Shown one piece after another: positions 9,079 to 20,341 of a stretch of 64,000 nucleotides of DNA. Position numbers and translations under genes: made by a program. The DNA comes from Escallonia rubra (taxonomy: Eukaryota > Streptophyta > Magnoliopsida > Escalloniales > Escalloniaceae): assembly GCA_033065855.1 (NCBI GenBank), contig JAVXUO010000089.1, positions 1 to 64,000 on the forward strand. Direction: 5' to 3'. The notes below the pieces were generated by a model, which saw only the letters and a list, made by a program, of their open reading frames with translations, did no database searches and was not told the DNA's origin. Within the stretch, counting starts at the first letter, position 1, and every line of letters begins with the position of its first letter.

Positions 9079-9764
9079 CATGTCCGCTACACAGTGTAGC
9101 GGATAAGGGAGGAGGGGTAATATGGTAAAGAAAAAGATCGTCCGTTACACTATGTAGCTGTAACATCCCCGGAAATCCGAAAATCCGGAGCTTCGCCGCC
9201 CCGAACTCCCGAGTCGTTAACCTACCGGATCATATCAAACCTGTCAGATTTGTTCACTAACACATACTTCAAATCATCTAATTCCGCATCAACTCAGATT
9301 TCTCAAAATACTAGATCACAATTTCTTAGCTTAAACTATTACAGCTTAGGTTCTTCGCAATTCAAATTCTCTAAGATCAAATAATAGTACCGACCCACGC
9401 AGGGGTCTCCCTACACAGTAGTGATGGGCTCATCGGAATCTCACACAGACTCTAACCCATTCCCGAACCTGCTACAGCTTATCCTCACCTGCAAAAGGGA
9501 GCCAAACGAAGGGTGAGCTTTTGAGAGCCCAGTAAGGTCGTACAAGGACTACCAAAAGAGATTATAACACGACTCTGAAAAATCCAACCGGCGATGATTT
9601 TCAAAATATTTTGAACGACCAAAACTCAATGATTACCTAAAATGATCAAAGTTCATCAGAAATAGATGCCAAAATAAACATTAACAATCAGAACAAAATC
9701 CTAAACAATTAGTAAAAGATCCTTTTCAAGTCATCATTTCCAAAATATAGCAGATTTTTCGAGG

Positions 9765-10012
9765 GATTCAACCCAAGCACAAATCATTTCAAATAATACA
9801 ATAAAGGCTTGTCAGGGGATTTTAACCCAAGTACAAATCCTTCTAACTAAATACGATGAATATTTGTCAAGGGCTTTCAACCCAAGCACAAATCATTTCA
9901 AATAATACAATAAAGGCTTGTCAGGGGATTTCAACCCAAGTACAAATCCTTCTAACTAAATACGATGAATGTTTGTCAAGGGCTTTCAACCCAAGCACAA
10001 ATCATTCTAGCT
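9765..10012. repeat. ~109-bp tandem repeat inside the solo LTR
   Basis: The sequence ACCCAAGCACAAATCATT recurs at about 9771, 9880 and 9989. Between copies lies the related ACCCAAGTACAAATCCTTCT, so each ~109-bp unit is itself a diverged pair. About 2.3 copies are present. Confidence 0.85.
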
Positions 10013-12001
10013 AATAAAATCAAAACTCAATGGTGATCCAGGGCGATTGTAATGCCATTATGGCAAGCTAATATAGTGTACTCATGCATGATGTACTAAA
10101 ATACTAGTCCACTTGGGTACTAGCCTGCTTTTCCTGCAGGATTCAAACCAGCCTTATTACGCCCTCCCACAAAACAAAAACCCAGGTCAACAGAAGAATC
10201 AGCAATATCAGTGAGCGTTAACATAAGCTCATATCTCCGAAATCAATTCGAATTCCAATAACAATAATCATAATGACATAAGTTAGCATTCGGAATTTTC
10301 AGAAGAAATCGGAATTTTCAGCAGAAAAATCATGAATAAACAACAAAAACGATTGCGAATAATTATCGAATTTAAGCACAACAATTCAGAAGAACGGATA
10401 CAAACAATTGTCAAATTTGCTCAACATGCAATAACGGGAGAGCATCACAGGATTTTCAATAATCGATTGAGGTTCAATATTGGAATTTTCTTGCAATAAC
10501 ATGCTGATATCGATACATAATTCAGAATTTGACATTAGTCATAAATATATCAAAGGAATACGTATGAGTACAAGTTATCAAAATGAGGGTTCGGACGAAA
10601 GTCCTTACCCAGGGTTCAGATAGAATCCCTTTCCTGGATCCGCAGCTAAACTATCTAACCGGAAGTCTTTAACGTTAACCTAAACGGAATAATCGAACCA
10701 TTAGAACACAGACTATAGCAAAATATTATAACTTAATACAGACTCACGCATACTCCCAAAATGAACCTCCCCTCACCGGGTATGTAAAATTACCGAAACA
10801 CCCCTAGGGTGTAAAATTACCAAAATGGTTTTCCCATAAGTAGAATCACTGAAATAATCTTCCCATATGTAAATTTATGCAAAAATACCTTTCTTAGGTC
10901 AAATTACCAAAATACCCCTTCGGGGTGGCAAATTACCAAAATGCCCCTGGGGGTTTCCGGTACCGGAAAAATCTCAAAAATATCTTAAAACGCTATTTTA
11001 AACATCATGATATTATTTCTGGCCCAAAAAGTACTTTAAAGAATTTTTGCCTGAAAATCTCGAACCGGTGTTAAGACCGAGCGCTAAAAGGCCAGTTTCG
11101 CGATAAATATCTGTCGGCCTCAGAATGGCACGAAATTTTATAATATAAATCATATCAGTAAAATAGGGTTTCCATAAAATTTTTAGAATAAAATAACTAG
11201 GTTTACTATGAAAAATAATTTGATAAATGTCTTTAATCGATACCCCAATTTAACGCTCCTCACGGACCCCAAAAATTCCCAGAAAATTCCAGAGCGTAGG
11301 TCTCGTAAATATATCAGGGGTTACAGTTTTGCACTTTGTCAAAATAAAATTTTAAACATGTTTTAAAAATTCGTAAAAAACTGTTGGGATAAAGTTATCT
11401 TTAGCGACCAAAAACAGGTACTATTCACATCATGGCACACACTAATGCACCTTAGTTGCACACACTTCATCTTCTACCTTTCTTCTCTTCCAACCGAAAC
11501 ACAACTCCTGCACTCACACTACACAGTTTACACACACACTCTCCACCCCTCTTCCAAACACCTAAATCTCTTCTAATTACATTCTAACATACAATTAACC
11601 CATGTCTAACCCACATAAATCTCACATATATACACTCTTAATCATGAACACACTCACCCCCGAAATACACACACTGTCATTATGAACCCAGCTGAAAACT
11701 CCCTTTACCCTTCACCATTTCAAGCACACTTATTAGCTTTCGACACCAATATGCACTAAATTCGCAGACCCACACTCACTACACCCGTGTGCTTACCTGT
11801 TGATACACAATCTTCACTCAACCATGAACACACCCAGTGTTTCACACACCTCTTAAACCCACTGCACACAACCATAATCCCTCATCTTTGTTTCTTTTAA
11901 TTCCGAAACCAATTAAACCTTAGTATATATTCCAAAATCACGCTAAATCGTGATCAAAATCATCACCCATAAGTCTGAAAATCCCAGAAATTACCCCCTC
12001 T

Positions 12002-12434
12002 TGTTGACAATCAAAAATAAATTGTCCGAGAACAAACGGGTTTTAACAACCCAAAACAAACACTCAATATATATTTGTTAACACACAAAGTACAAACACT
12101 CTTCTCTAACTCAGCTCGTAGGAGCTTTTCATTCAAGTTTTTACACACCTTACAAATAAGTGAGACCATGTCTCTTTATATAGAAATGGAGAGGCGGTGT
12201 CAAGCTATCCAAGATAGCTAGAAGCTGCCCAAGATAGCTAGAAGCTGCATGAAGTCCAAACAGCTAAGAAACAGCTGAGAGGCGGTGGAGACCATTTCTC
12301 CAGCTGTTCTTAGTTGGCTTTCTTCTCCATGAATCTGAACTCTTCACAATGAAGAAACAAAGGAGTAAAGGATTTGCCAAGCCTACAATTGTTGACTTAT
12401 TCAACAATTCAAAACCAAGTTTACTTTCTCAACA
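12002..12434 (-). repeat. 3' LTR of the copia element
   Basis: 433 bp. A TATA-like box on the minus strand (CTATATAAAGAG, 12172-12183) sits after a U3 that carries two copies of an AAGATAGCTAGAAGCTG-like motif (about 12209-12248) and several AGCTG/CAGCTAAG motifs. The end of the pol ORF runs into this LTR, with its stop at 12401-12403. Confidence 0.95.
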
Positions 12435-15400
12435 TCCTCCCTTAAACTTGGTTTGATCACTCCGAGCATCTTTTTAAACTTGAAAAATAAATCAGCTTTA
12501 AGCGGCTTCGTAAAGATATCTGCAATTTGATTTTCTGATGCACAATACTCAATCACGATCTCTTTGTCTTTCACCAAGTCTCGGATGTAGTGATGTTTAA
12601 TATCAATATGCTTGCTGCGACCATGAAACACCGGGTTCTTTGTTAAAGCAATTGCTGACTTGTTATCACAAAAAATTGTCGTAGGACAATCTTGTTGATG
12701 TTGTAATTCATTAAGCATTCTCCGCAACCAAACTGCTTGAGTAGCGCAACTTGTTGCTGCTATGTACTCCGCTTCCGTTGTTGAAAGAGCTACTACTTGT
12801 TGTTTCTTTGACGACCAAGAAATTGCTCCCGAACCAAGATAAAATACATTACCTGAAGTGCTCTTTCGTTTTTCAGTGTCACCACCCCAATCACTATCTG
12901 TATATCCAACTAACTCAATGTTATTAGAACTAGAATAAAATATGCCATCATCAAGTGTACCTTTAATGTATCTCAAAATTCGTTTTGCAGCTTGCCAATG
13001 AGACTGCTGTGGTGAATTCATAAATCTGCTTACAATCCCAACTCCATAGACAATGTCAGGTCTAGTTGCTGTTAAGTACCTTAAGCTTCCAACAAGTCTC
13101 CGAAAATTTGTTGCATTAACAAAATCACCGCTTCCATCTTTCACGAGCTTAGACCTTTCTTCAACTGGTATTAGAATTGGATTGCAAGCTTCCATCTTAA
13201 ATTTCTTCAAGATATCTCCTGCATATTTCTTTTGTGAAAGAAATATGCCTCTGTTTGTCTGCTTCACCTCTATGCCAAGAAAGTAAGACATTAACCCTAT
13301 ATCTGTCATCTCAAATTGAGCAATCATATCCTCCCTGAATTCTGACAAAAACTTTAAATTGTTGCCGGTGAAGATTAAATCATCCACATAAAGGCAAACA
13401 ATGACAATGTCTCCATCCTTGTTGGTTTTGACATACAAAGTATGCTCATATGGACACTTATGAAAACCATGATCAAGAAAATAAGTGTCAATACGAGTAT
13501 ACCACGCCCTTGGTGCTTGCTTTAGACCATATAAAGCCCTTTTTAACCAATAAACTTTATCTTCCTCTCCTTTCTTCTCATAACCCGGTGGTTGCTCAAC
13601 ATAAACTTCTTCTTCAAGTATACCATTTAAGAATGCAGACTTGACATCCATTTGATATATTTTCCAGTGATTTTGAGCAGCTAGAGAAATGATTATACGA
13701 ACCGTATCCAACCTAACAACAGGAGCAAATACTTCAAAGTAATCAATACCTGGCTTTTGCTTGTATCCTTTTGCCACTAACCTCGCTTTATAGCGTTCCA
13801 CTTCACCATTGGGCTTGTACTTTGTTTTGTACACCCACTTGACTCCAATTGGCTTCTTTCCTTTTGGTAGAGTTGTTAACTCCCATGTATTGTTCTTCTC
13901 AATGGCATGAATTTCTTCATTCATTGCTTTAATCCAACGATCATCATTAGCTGCTTCCTCGAACGTTACTGGATCACAATCTGCAAACAAAGCATAATGG
14001 GCAACTTCTTCTTCATTATCATCATCAGGATCATGATCATCACCGACTTCATAATCTTGTAAATAAGCAGGTGGATGACGATCACGTTGCGAGCGTCTAA
14101 GTAAAGGCGATACATGTGGAGATGACTCTTCGGGAACTGGAGGAGAAGACGGCTCACCTATTTGATTAATTGCTTCTACTTCGTTGTTTATGAATACCGG
14201 TACTGACAACGATCTCTTTTCTTCTTCTGACCAATCCCATACTCCATCTTCGTCAAAAGTAACATCCCGACTGATAATCACCTTTTTTGTCTTTGGATTA
14301 TATAACTTGTAACCCTTTGTTTCCAAACTATAACCAATAAAGATGCATTTTTCAGCCTTGCCATCAAGTTTCTTTCTCAGCTGATCAGGTACATGTGAAT
14401 AGGCAATACAACCAAACACCCTCAGATGACTAATATTAGGCTTTTGTCCGCTCCATGCTTCTTGTGGAGTTTTGTCGCGCATACTTCTAACAGGGCACCT
14501 ATTCAAAATATAAACCGCACAAGCCACGGCTTCCGCCCAAAAACTTTTAGGTAATTTCTTACAATGCATCATGCTTCTCACCATATCCATAATAGTTCTG
14601 TTTTTCCTTTCTGCCACTCCATTTTGTTGAGGAGTATACCTGGCCGTCAACTGATGCTTAATTCCACGCTTTCTTAAGTAATCATCACAAACAATATATT
14701 CAGTTCCTCTATCAGTTCTCAAAGTTTTGAGTGAATAACCGCTTCGCTTTTCAACATATGCCACAAAATTCTTAAGTACTTCACATGCATCAGATTTTTG
14801 CTTCAAGAAATAGACCCATGCCTTTCTACTGAAATCATCAATGAAAGTAATAAAGTATTTGCTACCTCCATTAGATGGAACTTCCACATAGCATAAGTCT
14901 GAATGCACAAGCTCAAGTGGACTTTTGGCTCTCCATGGTTGTCTTATAGGAAATGGATCTCTATGCTTCTTTCCCATAACACAGGGCTCACAAACTTGAT
15001 CAGGAACTTGAATAGTTGGCAGGCCTAAAACCCATTTTTTGTTTGCAAGAAACTTAATGCTTCCAAAATTCAAATGCCCAAGGCGCATATGCCACAACCA
15101 ATTATCATCGATAATCACAGAATTACAGTAAGAAGGATTACTATAATTAATATTCGTCGGAAATAAACGGTTGGTTGACATCTTTGTCTTCAATATCGTG
15201 CCCTTCTTTGCATCACTCAAAATGCATCCGTGTTTGTTAAAACACAAATCATAGCCTTTTTCTGCTAGCTGTCCCACACTTAACAAATTTTGACAAATAC
15301 TAGGAGCATAGTATACTTCAGAAATATAATTTGAAGACCCATCATTCACTTTAATAGCAATCCTCCCTTTCCCTAGAACTGGAATTTTGTAGTTATCACC

Positions 15401-16525
15401 AAGTTTTACAGAAGAACGAAATGACTCATCTAGATCAGAAAAAACTTCCTTGTTTCCACTTAGGTGATTACTGCAACCCGAGTCTAACAACCACTGACCA
15501 TTATTAGAACTAGTTTCATGACTAGCCAGTAATAAGGTTTCTGGATTATCATTCTGTGCTACTCCAGCGTGATTTTCTTTATTTTCTAATCTTCTAGCAC
15601 GACACTCTCTACTATAATGGCCATACTTTTTACAGTTATGACACTGAACATGCGACTTGCATTCAGATTTATAATGACCATGCTTTTTGCATTTATAACA
15701 CTGAATATTTGATTTATCTTGAGAAGATTCATTACCTCGTTCTCCTTGTCTGGCAACGCTTCTGAAATTCCTGCCTCCTCTACCTCTGAAGTTTTGTCCT
15801 CTTTGATTTTGCTCTGTTCGACTTGTAGTATTCTCCTTCTCATTTTTCAAATTTACTTGGGCTTTTAATGCTTGCTCCATTGAGCTTTGTGACCTTTCAT
15901 TCATCCACATCTCACGTGACTCTAATGAAGCTTGTAAATCATTGAGAGTCATAGTGGTAAGGTCTTTAGATTCTTCAATCGCTGTCACTACATAATCGAA
16001 CCGACTTGATAGCGTACGCATAATCTTCTCTAAAACATCTTTCTCAGTTATTTCATCACCATTATTTTTCATCTCGTTGACTAGTTTTTCTATTCGAGAA
16101 AAATAATCACGAATATTTTCTTCTTTGCCTTGCTCCATTAGTTCGAACTGTCTTTTTAACCCCTGCAGTCTTGTTCGTTTAACTAGATCTGCACCTTCAT
16201 ATGTTTTCAATAGAATACTCCAAGCGTCTTTTGCGGTTTTAGCATGAAATATTTTTTCAAGAACTGACAACTCAACTGACTGACATATCAAGAATAAGGC
16301 CTTTTCATTAACGGAACGGTCACGTACCTGTTGTTGTTTTTCTTCATCTGACAGATTGTCTTTTTCAACAAAGCCTTTCTCCAGAATTTCTCCATAACCA
16401 CCACTTCTCAAACATAACTCCATCAAATGCTTCCACATCGCGAAATTATTTTTTCCATCAAACTTGAAGATTGTTGATTGCACCTGTTGAATTTGTTGAA
16501 CTCCAGTTGTTGAACTTGACGCCAT
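12401..16525 (-). CDS. Copia gag-pol polyprotein, 1374 aa, uninterrupted
   Basis: ATG at 16523-16525 ([11 protein letters not shown]) is the first in frame; the stop is at 12401-12403. Order of domains: UBN2-type Gag (residues 1-250); two CCHC zinc knuckles near 275 and 295 ([28 protein letters not shown]); aspartic protease near 345 ([10 protein letters not shown]); pre-integrase HHCC region near 480; integrase core with D (HSDLC), D (RTDRG) and E (GVAERKN); reverse transcriptase with YVDD near 1045; RNase H with D (YTDSDW), E (TTEAEY) and D (FCDNKSA). All catalytic residues are present. The order PR-IN-RT-RH defines Ty1/copia. The clade within copia (Tork/Tnt1-like or other) is not settled by eye. 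Confidence 0.95.
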   Translation of the reverse strand: MASSSTTGVQQIQQVQSTIFKFDGKNNFAMWKHLMELCLRSGGYGEILEKGFVEKDNLSDEEKQQQVRDRSVNEKALFLICQSVELSVLEKIFHAKTAKDAWSILLKTYEGADLVKRTRLQGLKRQFELMEQGKEENIRDYFSRIEKLVNEMKNNGDEITEKDVLEKIMRTLSSRFDYVVTAIEESKDLTTMTLNDLQASLESREMWMNERSQSSMEQALKAQVNLKNEKENTTSRTEQNQRGQNFRGRGGRNFRSVARQGERGNESSQDKSNIQCYKCKKHGHYKSECKSHVQCHNCKKYGHYSRECRARRLENKENHAGVAQNDNPETLLLASHETSSNNGQWLLDSGCSNHLSGNKEVFSDLDESFRSSVKLGDNYKIPVLGKGRIAIKVNDGSSNYISEVYYAPSICQNLLSVGQLAEKGYDLCFNKHGCILSDAKKGTILKTKMSTNRLFPTNINYSNPSYCNSVIIDDNWLWHMRLGHLNFGSIKFLANKKWVLGLPTIQVPDQVCEPCVMGKKHRDPFPIRQPWRAKSPLELVHSDLCYVEVPSNGGSKYFITFIDDFSRKAWVYFLKQKSDACEVLKNFVAYVEKRSGYSLKTLRTDRGTEYIVCDDYLRKRGIKHQLTARYTPQQNGVAERKNRTIMDMVRSMMHCKKLPKSFWAEAVACAVYILNRCPVRSMRDKTPQEAWSGQKPNISHLRVFGCIAYSHVPDQLRKKLDGKAEKCIFIGYSLETKGYKLYNPKTKKVIISRDVTFDEDGVWDWSEEEKRSLSVPVFINNEVEAINQIGEPSSPPVPEESSPHVSPLLRRSQRDRHPPAYLQDYEVGDDHDPDDDNEEEVAHYALFADCDPVTFEEAANDDRWIKAMNEEIHAIEKNNTWELTTLPKGKKPIGVKWVYKTKYKPNGEVERYKARLVAKGYKQKPGIDYFEVFAPVVRLDTVRIIISLAAQNHWKIYQMDVKSAFLNGILEEEVYVEQPPGYEKKGEEDKVYWLKRALYGLKQAPRAWYTRIDTYFLDHGFHKCPYEHTLYVKTNKDGDIVIVCLYVDDLIFTGNNLKFLSEFREDMIAQFEMTDIGLMSYFLGIEVKQTNRGIFLSQKKYAGDILKKFKMEACNPILIPVEERSKLVKDGSGDFVNATNFRRLVGSLRYLTATRPDIVYGVGIVSRFMNSPQQSHWQAAKRILRYIKGTLDDGIFYSSSNNIELVGYTDSDWGGDTEKRKSTSGNVFYLGSGAISWSSKKQQVVALSTTEAEYIAATSCATQAVWLRRMLNELQHQQDCPTTIFCDNKSAIALTKNPVFHGRSKHIDIKHHYIRDLVKDKEIVIEYCASENQIADIFTKPLKADLFFKFKKMLGVIKPSLREDVEKVNLVLNC
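12435..12444 (-). other. Copia polypurine tract
   Basis: On the minus strand AAGGGAGGA ends exactly at the 3' LTR boundary, the usual position for plus-strand priming. Confidence 0.85.
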
Positions 16526-16536
16526 CTTGTAGAATC

Positions 16537-16551
16537 TGGCTCTTGATACCA
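16537..16551 (-). other. Copia primer binding site
   Basis: On the minus strand, TGGTATCAAGAGCC lies two to three bases inside the 5' LTR. It resembles the complement of the 3' end of initiator tRNA-Met (TGGTATCAGAGC) with one extra A. Confidence 0.75.
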
Positions 16552-16553
16552 AT

Positions 16554-16986
16554 TGTTGACAATAAAAAATAAATTGCCCGAGAACAAACGGGTTTTAACA
16601 ACCCAAAACAAACACTCAATATATATTTGTTAACACACAAAGTACAAACACTCTTCTCTAACTCAGCTCGTAGGAGCTTTTCATTCAAGTTTCTACACAC
16701 CTTACAAATAAGTGAGACCATGTCTCTTTATATAGAAATGGAGAGGCGGTGTCAAGCTATCCAAGATAGCTAGAAGCTGCCCAAGATAGCTAGAAGCTGC
16801 ATGAAGTCCAAACAGCTAAGAAACAGCTGAGAGGCGGTGGAGACCATTTCTCCAGCTGTTCTTAGTTGGCTTTCTTCTCCATGAATCTGAACTCTTCACA
16901 ATGAAGAAACAAAGGAGTAAAGGATTTGCCAAGCCTACAATTGTTGACTTATTCAACAATTCAAAACCAAGTTTACTTTCTCAACA
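16554..16986 (-). repeat. 5' LTR of the copia element
   Basis: 433 bp, three mismatches to the other LTR. The TATA-like box lies at 16724-16735 on the minus strand and would drive the genomic transcript. Confidence 0.95.
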
Positions 16987-17304
16987 CAACTCCACACTTG
17001 GCCGCACAGTCATGTTCATGACTAAATTATACGCTCCACAATGATAGGGAACACACATGAATTCCATTTACACATACTAGAACATAGCTACTTGAAATTG
17101 GGTAACCCACCTCTCGGATTTGGGATTGACATCTTCTTCTTCTTCCTTTTTTCCTTGATTTTCCCCTTCGCCGAGCTACCCTGTTCCTCTCTCTGTTTTG
17201 TTCTTCTTGTTCTTGTTCTCTCTTTTTTTTTCTTCTTTACCCGAAGTCCCTCCTTATCTATCTATCTAACACAATTAAATAATAGAATAGCTTAGTCATG
17301 TTAA

Positions 17305-17872
17305 GGCTGACAAAGTTTTTTTCCTCTTTTTTTTTCCAATTTTTAAAAACTGAAAAAAAAGGAGCGTTTGGTAACCATTTTTTTTTCAATTTTAAAAATC
17401 AGTTTTTAAACTGAAGAGTAAAAAAAGAAACTCCAGAAACTGGTTTTTTTTTTCACTTTTGGTTTTTTTTTCTTAGACCACCACCCTCCCACCGCCGGCA
17501 GCCACCTCAGGCGACCACCGCCGGCCGCCGGCGACCACCGCCGGAGACTGCCGGCTGCCACCTCCGGCCACCGGCGACCACCGCCGGAGACTGCCGGCTG
17601 CCACCTCCGGCCGCCGGCGACCACCGCCGGAGACTGCCGGCTGCCACCACCTGCCGCCGGCGACTGCCGGCAGCCACCTCCGGCCACCACCACCACCACC
17701 GGCCACCACCGCTACACCCCACCGGGTTACCAAACACAAAAAAAAAAACCTCAAAAAAAAAAGGGGTTATCAAACACCCACTTGTTTTTATAAAAAAAAA
17801 AATTAAGCTGCTCTTTAAAAAACTGCTCTTTAAAAACTGAAAACCAAAAAAAAAATTTTGTCAAACGAACCC
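17305..17872. mobile_element. Small TIR element with GC-rich core
   Basis: TAA flanks both ends (17302-17304 and 17873-17875). The ends are diverged inverted repeats (GGCTGACAAAGTTTTTTT, and the complement of ...TTTTGTCAAACGAACCC). A 3-bp TAA duplication and a GGGTTCGTTTG-like end suggest PIF/Harbinger (Tourist). Within it CGTTTGGTAACC (about 17364) and GGTTACCAAAC (about 17724) form a second inverted pair, so it may itself be composite. The core is extremely GC-rich. Confidence 0.55.
17530..17700. repeat. 43-bp CCGCCGG minisatellite
   Basis: GCGACCACCGCCGGAGACTG recurs at 17531, 17574 and 17617, followed by a degenerate fourth unit. It is open in several minus-strand frames only because of its composition. 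Confidence 0.9.
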
Positions 17873-18403
17873 TAAGTAGGAGGTGGCCAACTTAAATAAA
17901 AATTTCCTAAATTACTTTTATAAAATTGCACAAATGCCCCCCAAAACTTTACATATTTTCAAAAAGACCCCCTAAACTTTCTATAATCACATTTAAGCCC
18001 TAAAAATTGTCTAATCCTTGTTAATTAAATCAAATGTCACTAAACACACAATATCACTCATATTATTACCTTTCATCACCAAAAATAAATTTATAATTAT
18101 ACCCCCAAAGTTTTCTGAAATTACAAAAATGCCCCCAAGATTTCAAAATTTACGTTTTTGCCCCAAATTTCTTTTAAGCTTCAATACGCTAGTAATACCC
18201 GGGCATTGCCCAAAATTAACGCCCGTCTATTTTTCGGAGCACCAATGGTTATTTTAACCGGCTCCTGAAGTTCGGGATATTAGAGTAGCGGACGACTGAC
18301 AGCTTTTGAAAAAACAAAGATTTGGTCCGTCCATCCTCAAAGGATGGACGGCTAGATCGAGCTAGCAAAATCTCATATTTTACTAGTGCTCTCAACGGAT
18401 CAA

Positions 18404-18426
18404 CTATATATATATATATATATATT
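18404..18426. repeat. (TA)n tract between adjacent MULE ends
   Basis: A TA run separates the second MULE end (to 18403) from the next element (from 18429). Confidence 0.9.
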
Positions 18427-18428
18427 TC

Positions 18429-19852
18429 GGAGCTGATCCGTTGAGAGCGCGAGCAAAATAGGAGATCTTGCAAACGCGATCTGGCCGTTCATCCTGAAAG
18501 ATGGATGGCCCAGATCGCGCCTTTTTCGAATACTGTCAGTCGTCCGCGACACTATCTCGAGGACGGACTTTTTTACCTTTTTGCCCCTCCGCCCCGTCCG
18601 CTACACTGTATTGCGGACGGTCCAAATTTTTTTTTTACGTTTTTTTTAAGTTCGTCCGCTACATAATGTAGCAGATGATTTTTTGATAAAAATACTCTCC
18701 TGTTCCATCCGCTACATTATGTAGCGGACGAGTAGAGAGACATTATTATTTTTTCTCTTTCTATGTCCTTTCTCTCATTGTCCTTCTGACATCTCTCTCT
18801 ATCTCTCTCATTTCTCTCACTGTCCTCTCTCTCTCTCTTTCTCTCTCTCGTTTCTCTCACTGTCCTCATTTTCCTGTTCTTCCTCAACCACTACACTACA
18901 AAATTAGAAACTACAACCGATTGCAAGTAGGAGATAAGACAATCCATAAAGCCTCTTTCGTGCTCCATCCCATCATCAAGTGCAAGGCCAAAAATGCCAG
19001 CAGGTGATATTGACAATGTAGACAAATTAGAAGACGGAATGCATTGTCGAGGTCCCTTGTCTACTTTGATCTTTGTCTCATCTTTCTGAATGCCTGTTCT
19101 TCGAGCCTGAACGCGAAGTCGCCAATGTCAGCGCAGAAGACCTCTGGATCTGATCCTTCTACCAGATCTGCCGGCTTCCTCGTCGGAGAAGACGAAGATT
19201 TGACTGCTCCGGCGCTGCTCTTCGACGTCTCTTCTAAAAATTTGCCTGTCACTTGATGCTTGTCATGGTATTACTGCTTGCTAATTGTGTTCTTGCGCTG
19301 CCTGATGGTGGAAAACAATTTTGAGTTGGGGCTGTATAAGAATATCCTAATTGCATGTTACGCTAACAAGATGTGTCCCCGAGATATCTGTTAGTACTTT
19401 CTGGGTTACAATACATGAACATATGTCTGTTCATTAACAGACTGGCCATCTCTTGAATCTTCTTGAGGAAGGCAGTGGGCACAATCTACAAGAATGTTGT
19501 TTGCCCCTAAATTGGTGGTCTTTGATGGCATAATCACTCTGCCAGTGGGGAACTTTGGCTATTGTTGGGCTGTATGAGAATACTTTAATTCTATGTAAGG
19601 ATGTTTACTAATGAGAAGTTCCTCGCTTCACTAACAAGCTCCTTCCGTGAGATATATAGACACAGATGCATGGCACTTTTTTTTAGCTCCAAGGACCCTT
19701 TGACACTTTCTGGGAGACATGAATCTCACTTGATTTGTATCTCCGAGCTACAATGAACAAGATCCATGCTATGAAAATTTGTGTTACATCCAGAACCCAT
19801 AAAAGAAATCACGGTGAGAGAAAAGAGAGAGAAAGTGTCATAAATTGATGAG

Positions 19853-19884
<32 letters not shown>

Positions 19885-20295
19885 GAAAGAGAGTGTGTCA
19901 GAAATTGACGAGAGAAATGAGAGAGAGAGAGAGAGAGAAACATGTCAGAATTTTAATGAGAGGAAGGATAGAAAAAAAAGTAGTGTATGTCTACTCGTCC
20001 GCTACATAATGTAGCGGATGGAACATGAGGGTATTTTTGTCAAAAAATCGTCCGCTACATTATGTAGTGGACGAACTTAAAAAAAACGTAAAAAAAAAAT
20101 TTGGACCGTCCGCGATACAGTGTAGCGGACGGGGCGGAGGGGCAAAAAGGTAAAAAAGTCCGTCCGCGACATAGTGTCGCGGACGACTGACAGTATTCGA
20201 AAAAGGCGCGATCTGGGCCGTCCATCTTTCAGGATGGACGGCCAGATCGCGTTTGCAAGATCTCCTATTTTGCCCGCGCTCTCAACGGATCAGCT

Positions 20296-20297
<2 letters not shown>
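18429..20297. mobile_element. Non-autonomous MULE, 1.87 kb, ~300-bp TIRs
   Basis: The left TIR starts GGAGCTGATCCGTTGAGAGC and the right TIR ends with its complement, ...CAACGGATCAGCTCC. Each TIR has four palindromes: left at 18542, 18596, 18654 and 18707; right at 19997, 20050, 20108 and 20162. Conserved CCGCCCC/GGGGCGG and GGATGGAC boxes occur between them. Both outer ends touch (TA)n. There is no transposase, so it must be moved in trans, plausibly by the product at 520-2817. Subterminal CT/AG microsatellites lie inside each TIR. Confidence 0.9.
18890..19800. other. Non-coding or captured filler inside the 1.87-kb MULE
   Basis: About 0.9 kb without repeats, including short frames open on both strands at about 19044-19256 (plus frame ending VSSKNLPVT). 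I recognise no domain. It could be captured host sequence, as in Pack-MULEs, but no exon or splice structure is clear. Confidence 0.35.

Positions 20298-20338
<41 letters not shown>
20298..20338. repeat. (TA)n tract
   Basis: A pure TA run between the 1.87-kb MULE and the following TIR element. Confidence 0.95.

Positions 20339-20340
<2 letters not shown>

Positions 20341-20341
<1 letters not shown>

Larger units (their letters stand above)
12002..16986 (-). mobile_element. Young, apparently complete Ty1/copia LTR retrotransposon
   Basis: Two 433-bp LTRs (12002-12434 and 16554-16986) bound a 4.1-kb interior with one open gag-pol frame. Comparing the LTRs by eye I find three substitutions and no indels. 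They start TGTTGACAAT and end TTCTCAACA on the plus strand. A primer binding site and a purine tract lie in the expected places. The 5 bp on either side (CCTCT and CAACT) do not match, so there is no clear target duplication. It is nested in a solo LTR. Structurally it looks autonomous and recently active. Confidence 0.95.
9159..18284 (-). mobile_element. Solo LTR of a large-LTR gypsy element, with nested insertions
   Basis: On the plus strand it starts TGTAACATCCCCGG and ends TTCGGGATATTAGA (a degenerate TTACA end), bounded by GTAGC target duplications. Removing the copia element (12002-16986) and the TIR element (17305-17872 plus its TAA) leaves about 3.57 kb. This matches the net size of three other LTRs in the window. 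A CA-rich low-complexity block at about 11440-11860 and the TGTAACA start place the LTR on the minus strand. No internal coding region is attached. The stretch 9159-12001 has no gene. Confidence 0.75.
9078..18403. mobile_element. Second MULE right-end fragment, split by a solo LTR
   Basis: The pieces 9078-9158 and 18285-18403 together repeat the order of the 8819-9003 end: palindrome, GGTAA, palindrome, GACTGACAG, GGATGGACGG box, CTCAACGGATCAAC, then (TA)n. The LTR at 9159-18284 interrupts the second palindrome, and GTAGC on both sides (9154-9158, 18285-18289) is its 5-bp target duplication. Only one end is present, so this is a remnant, perhaps of an element into which the gene-bearing MULE inserted. 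Confidence 0.75.

Noticed and set aside
12401..16525. In-frame TTG start at 16552 for the copia polyprotein
   Set aside because: It falls in the primer binding site; the ATG at 16525 opens the conserved Gag.
17406..17773. Gly/Arg/Trp-rich minus-strand frames
   Set aside because: Produced by the CCGCCGG minisatellite; three frames are open at once.
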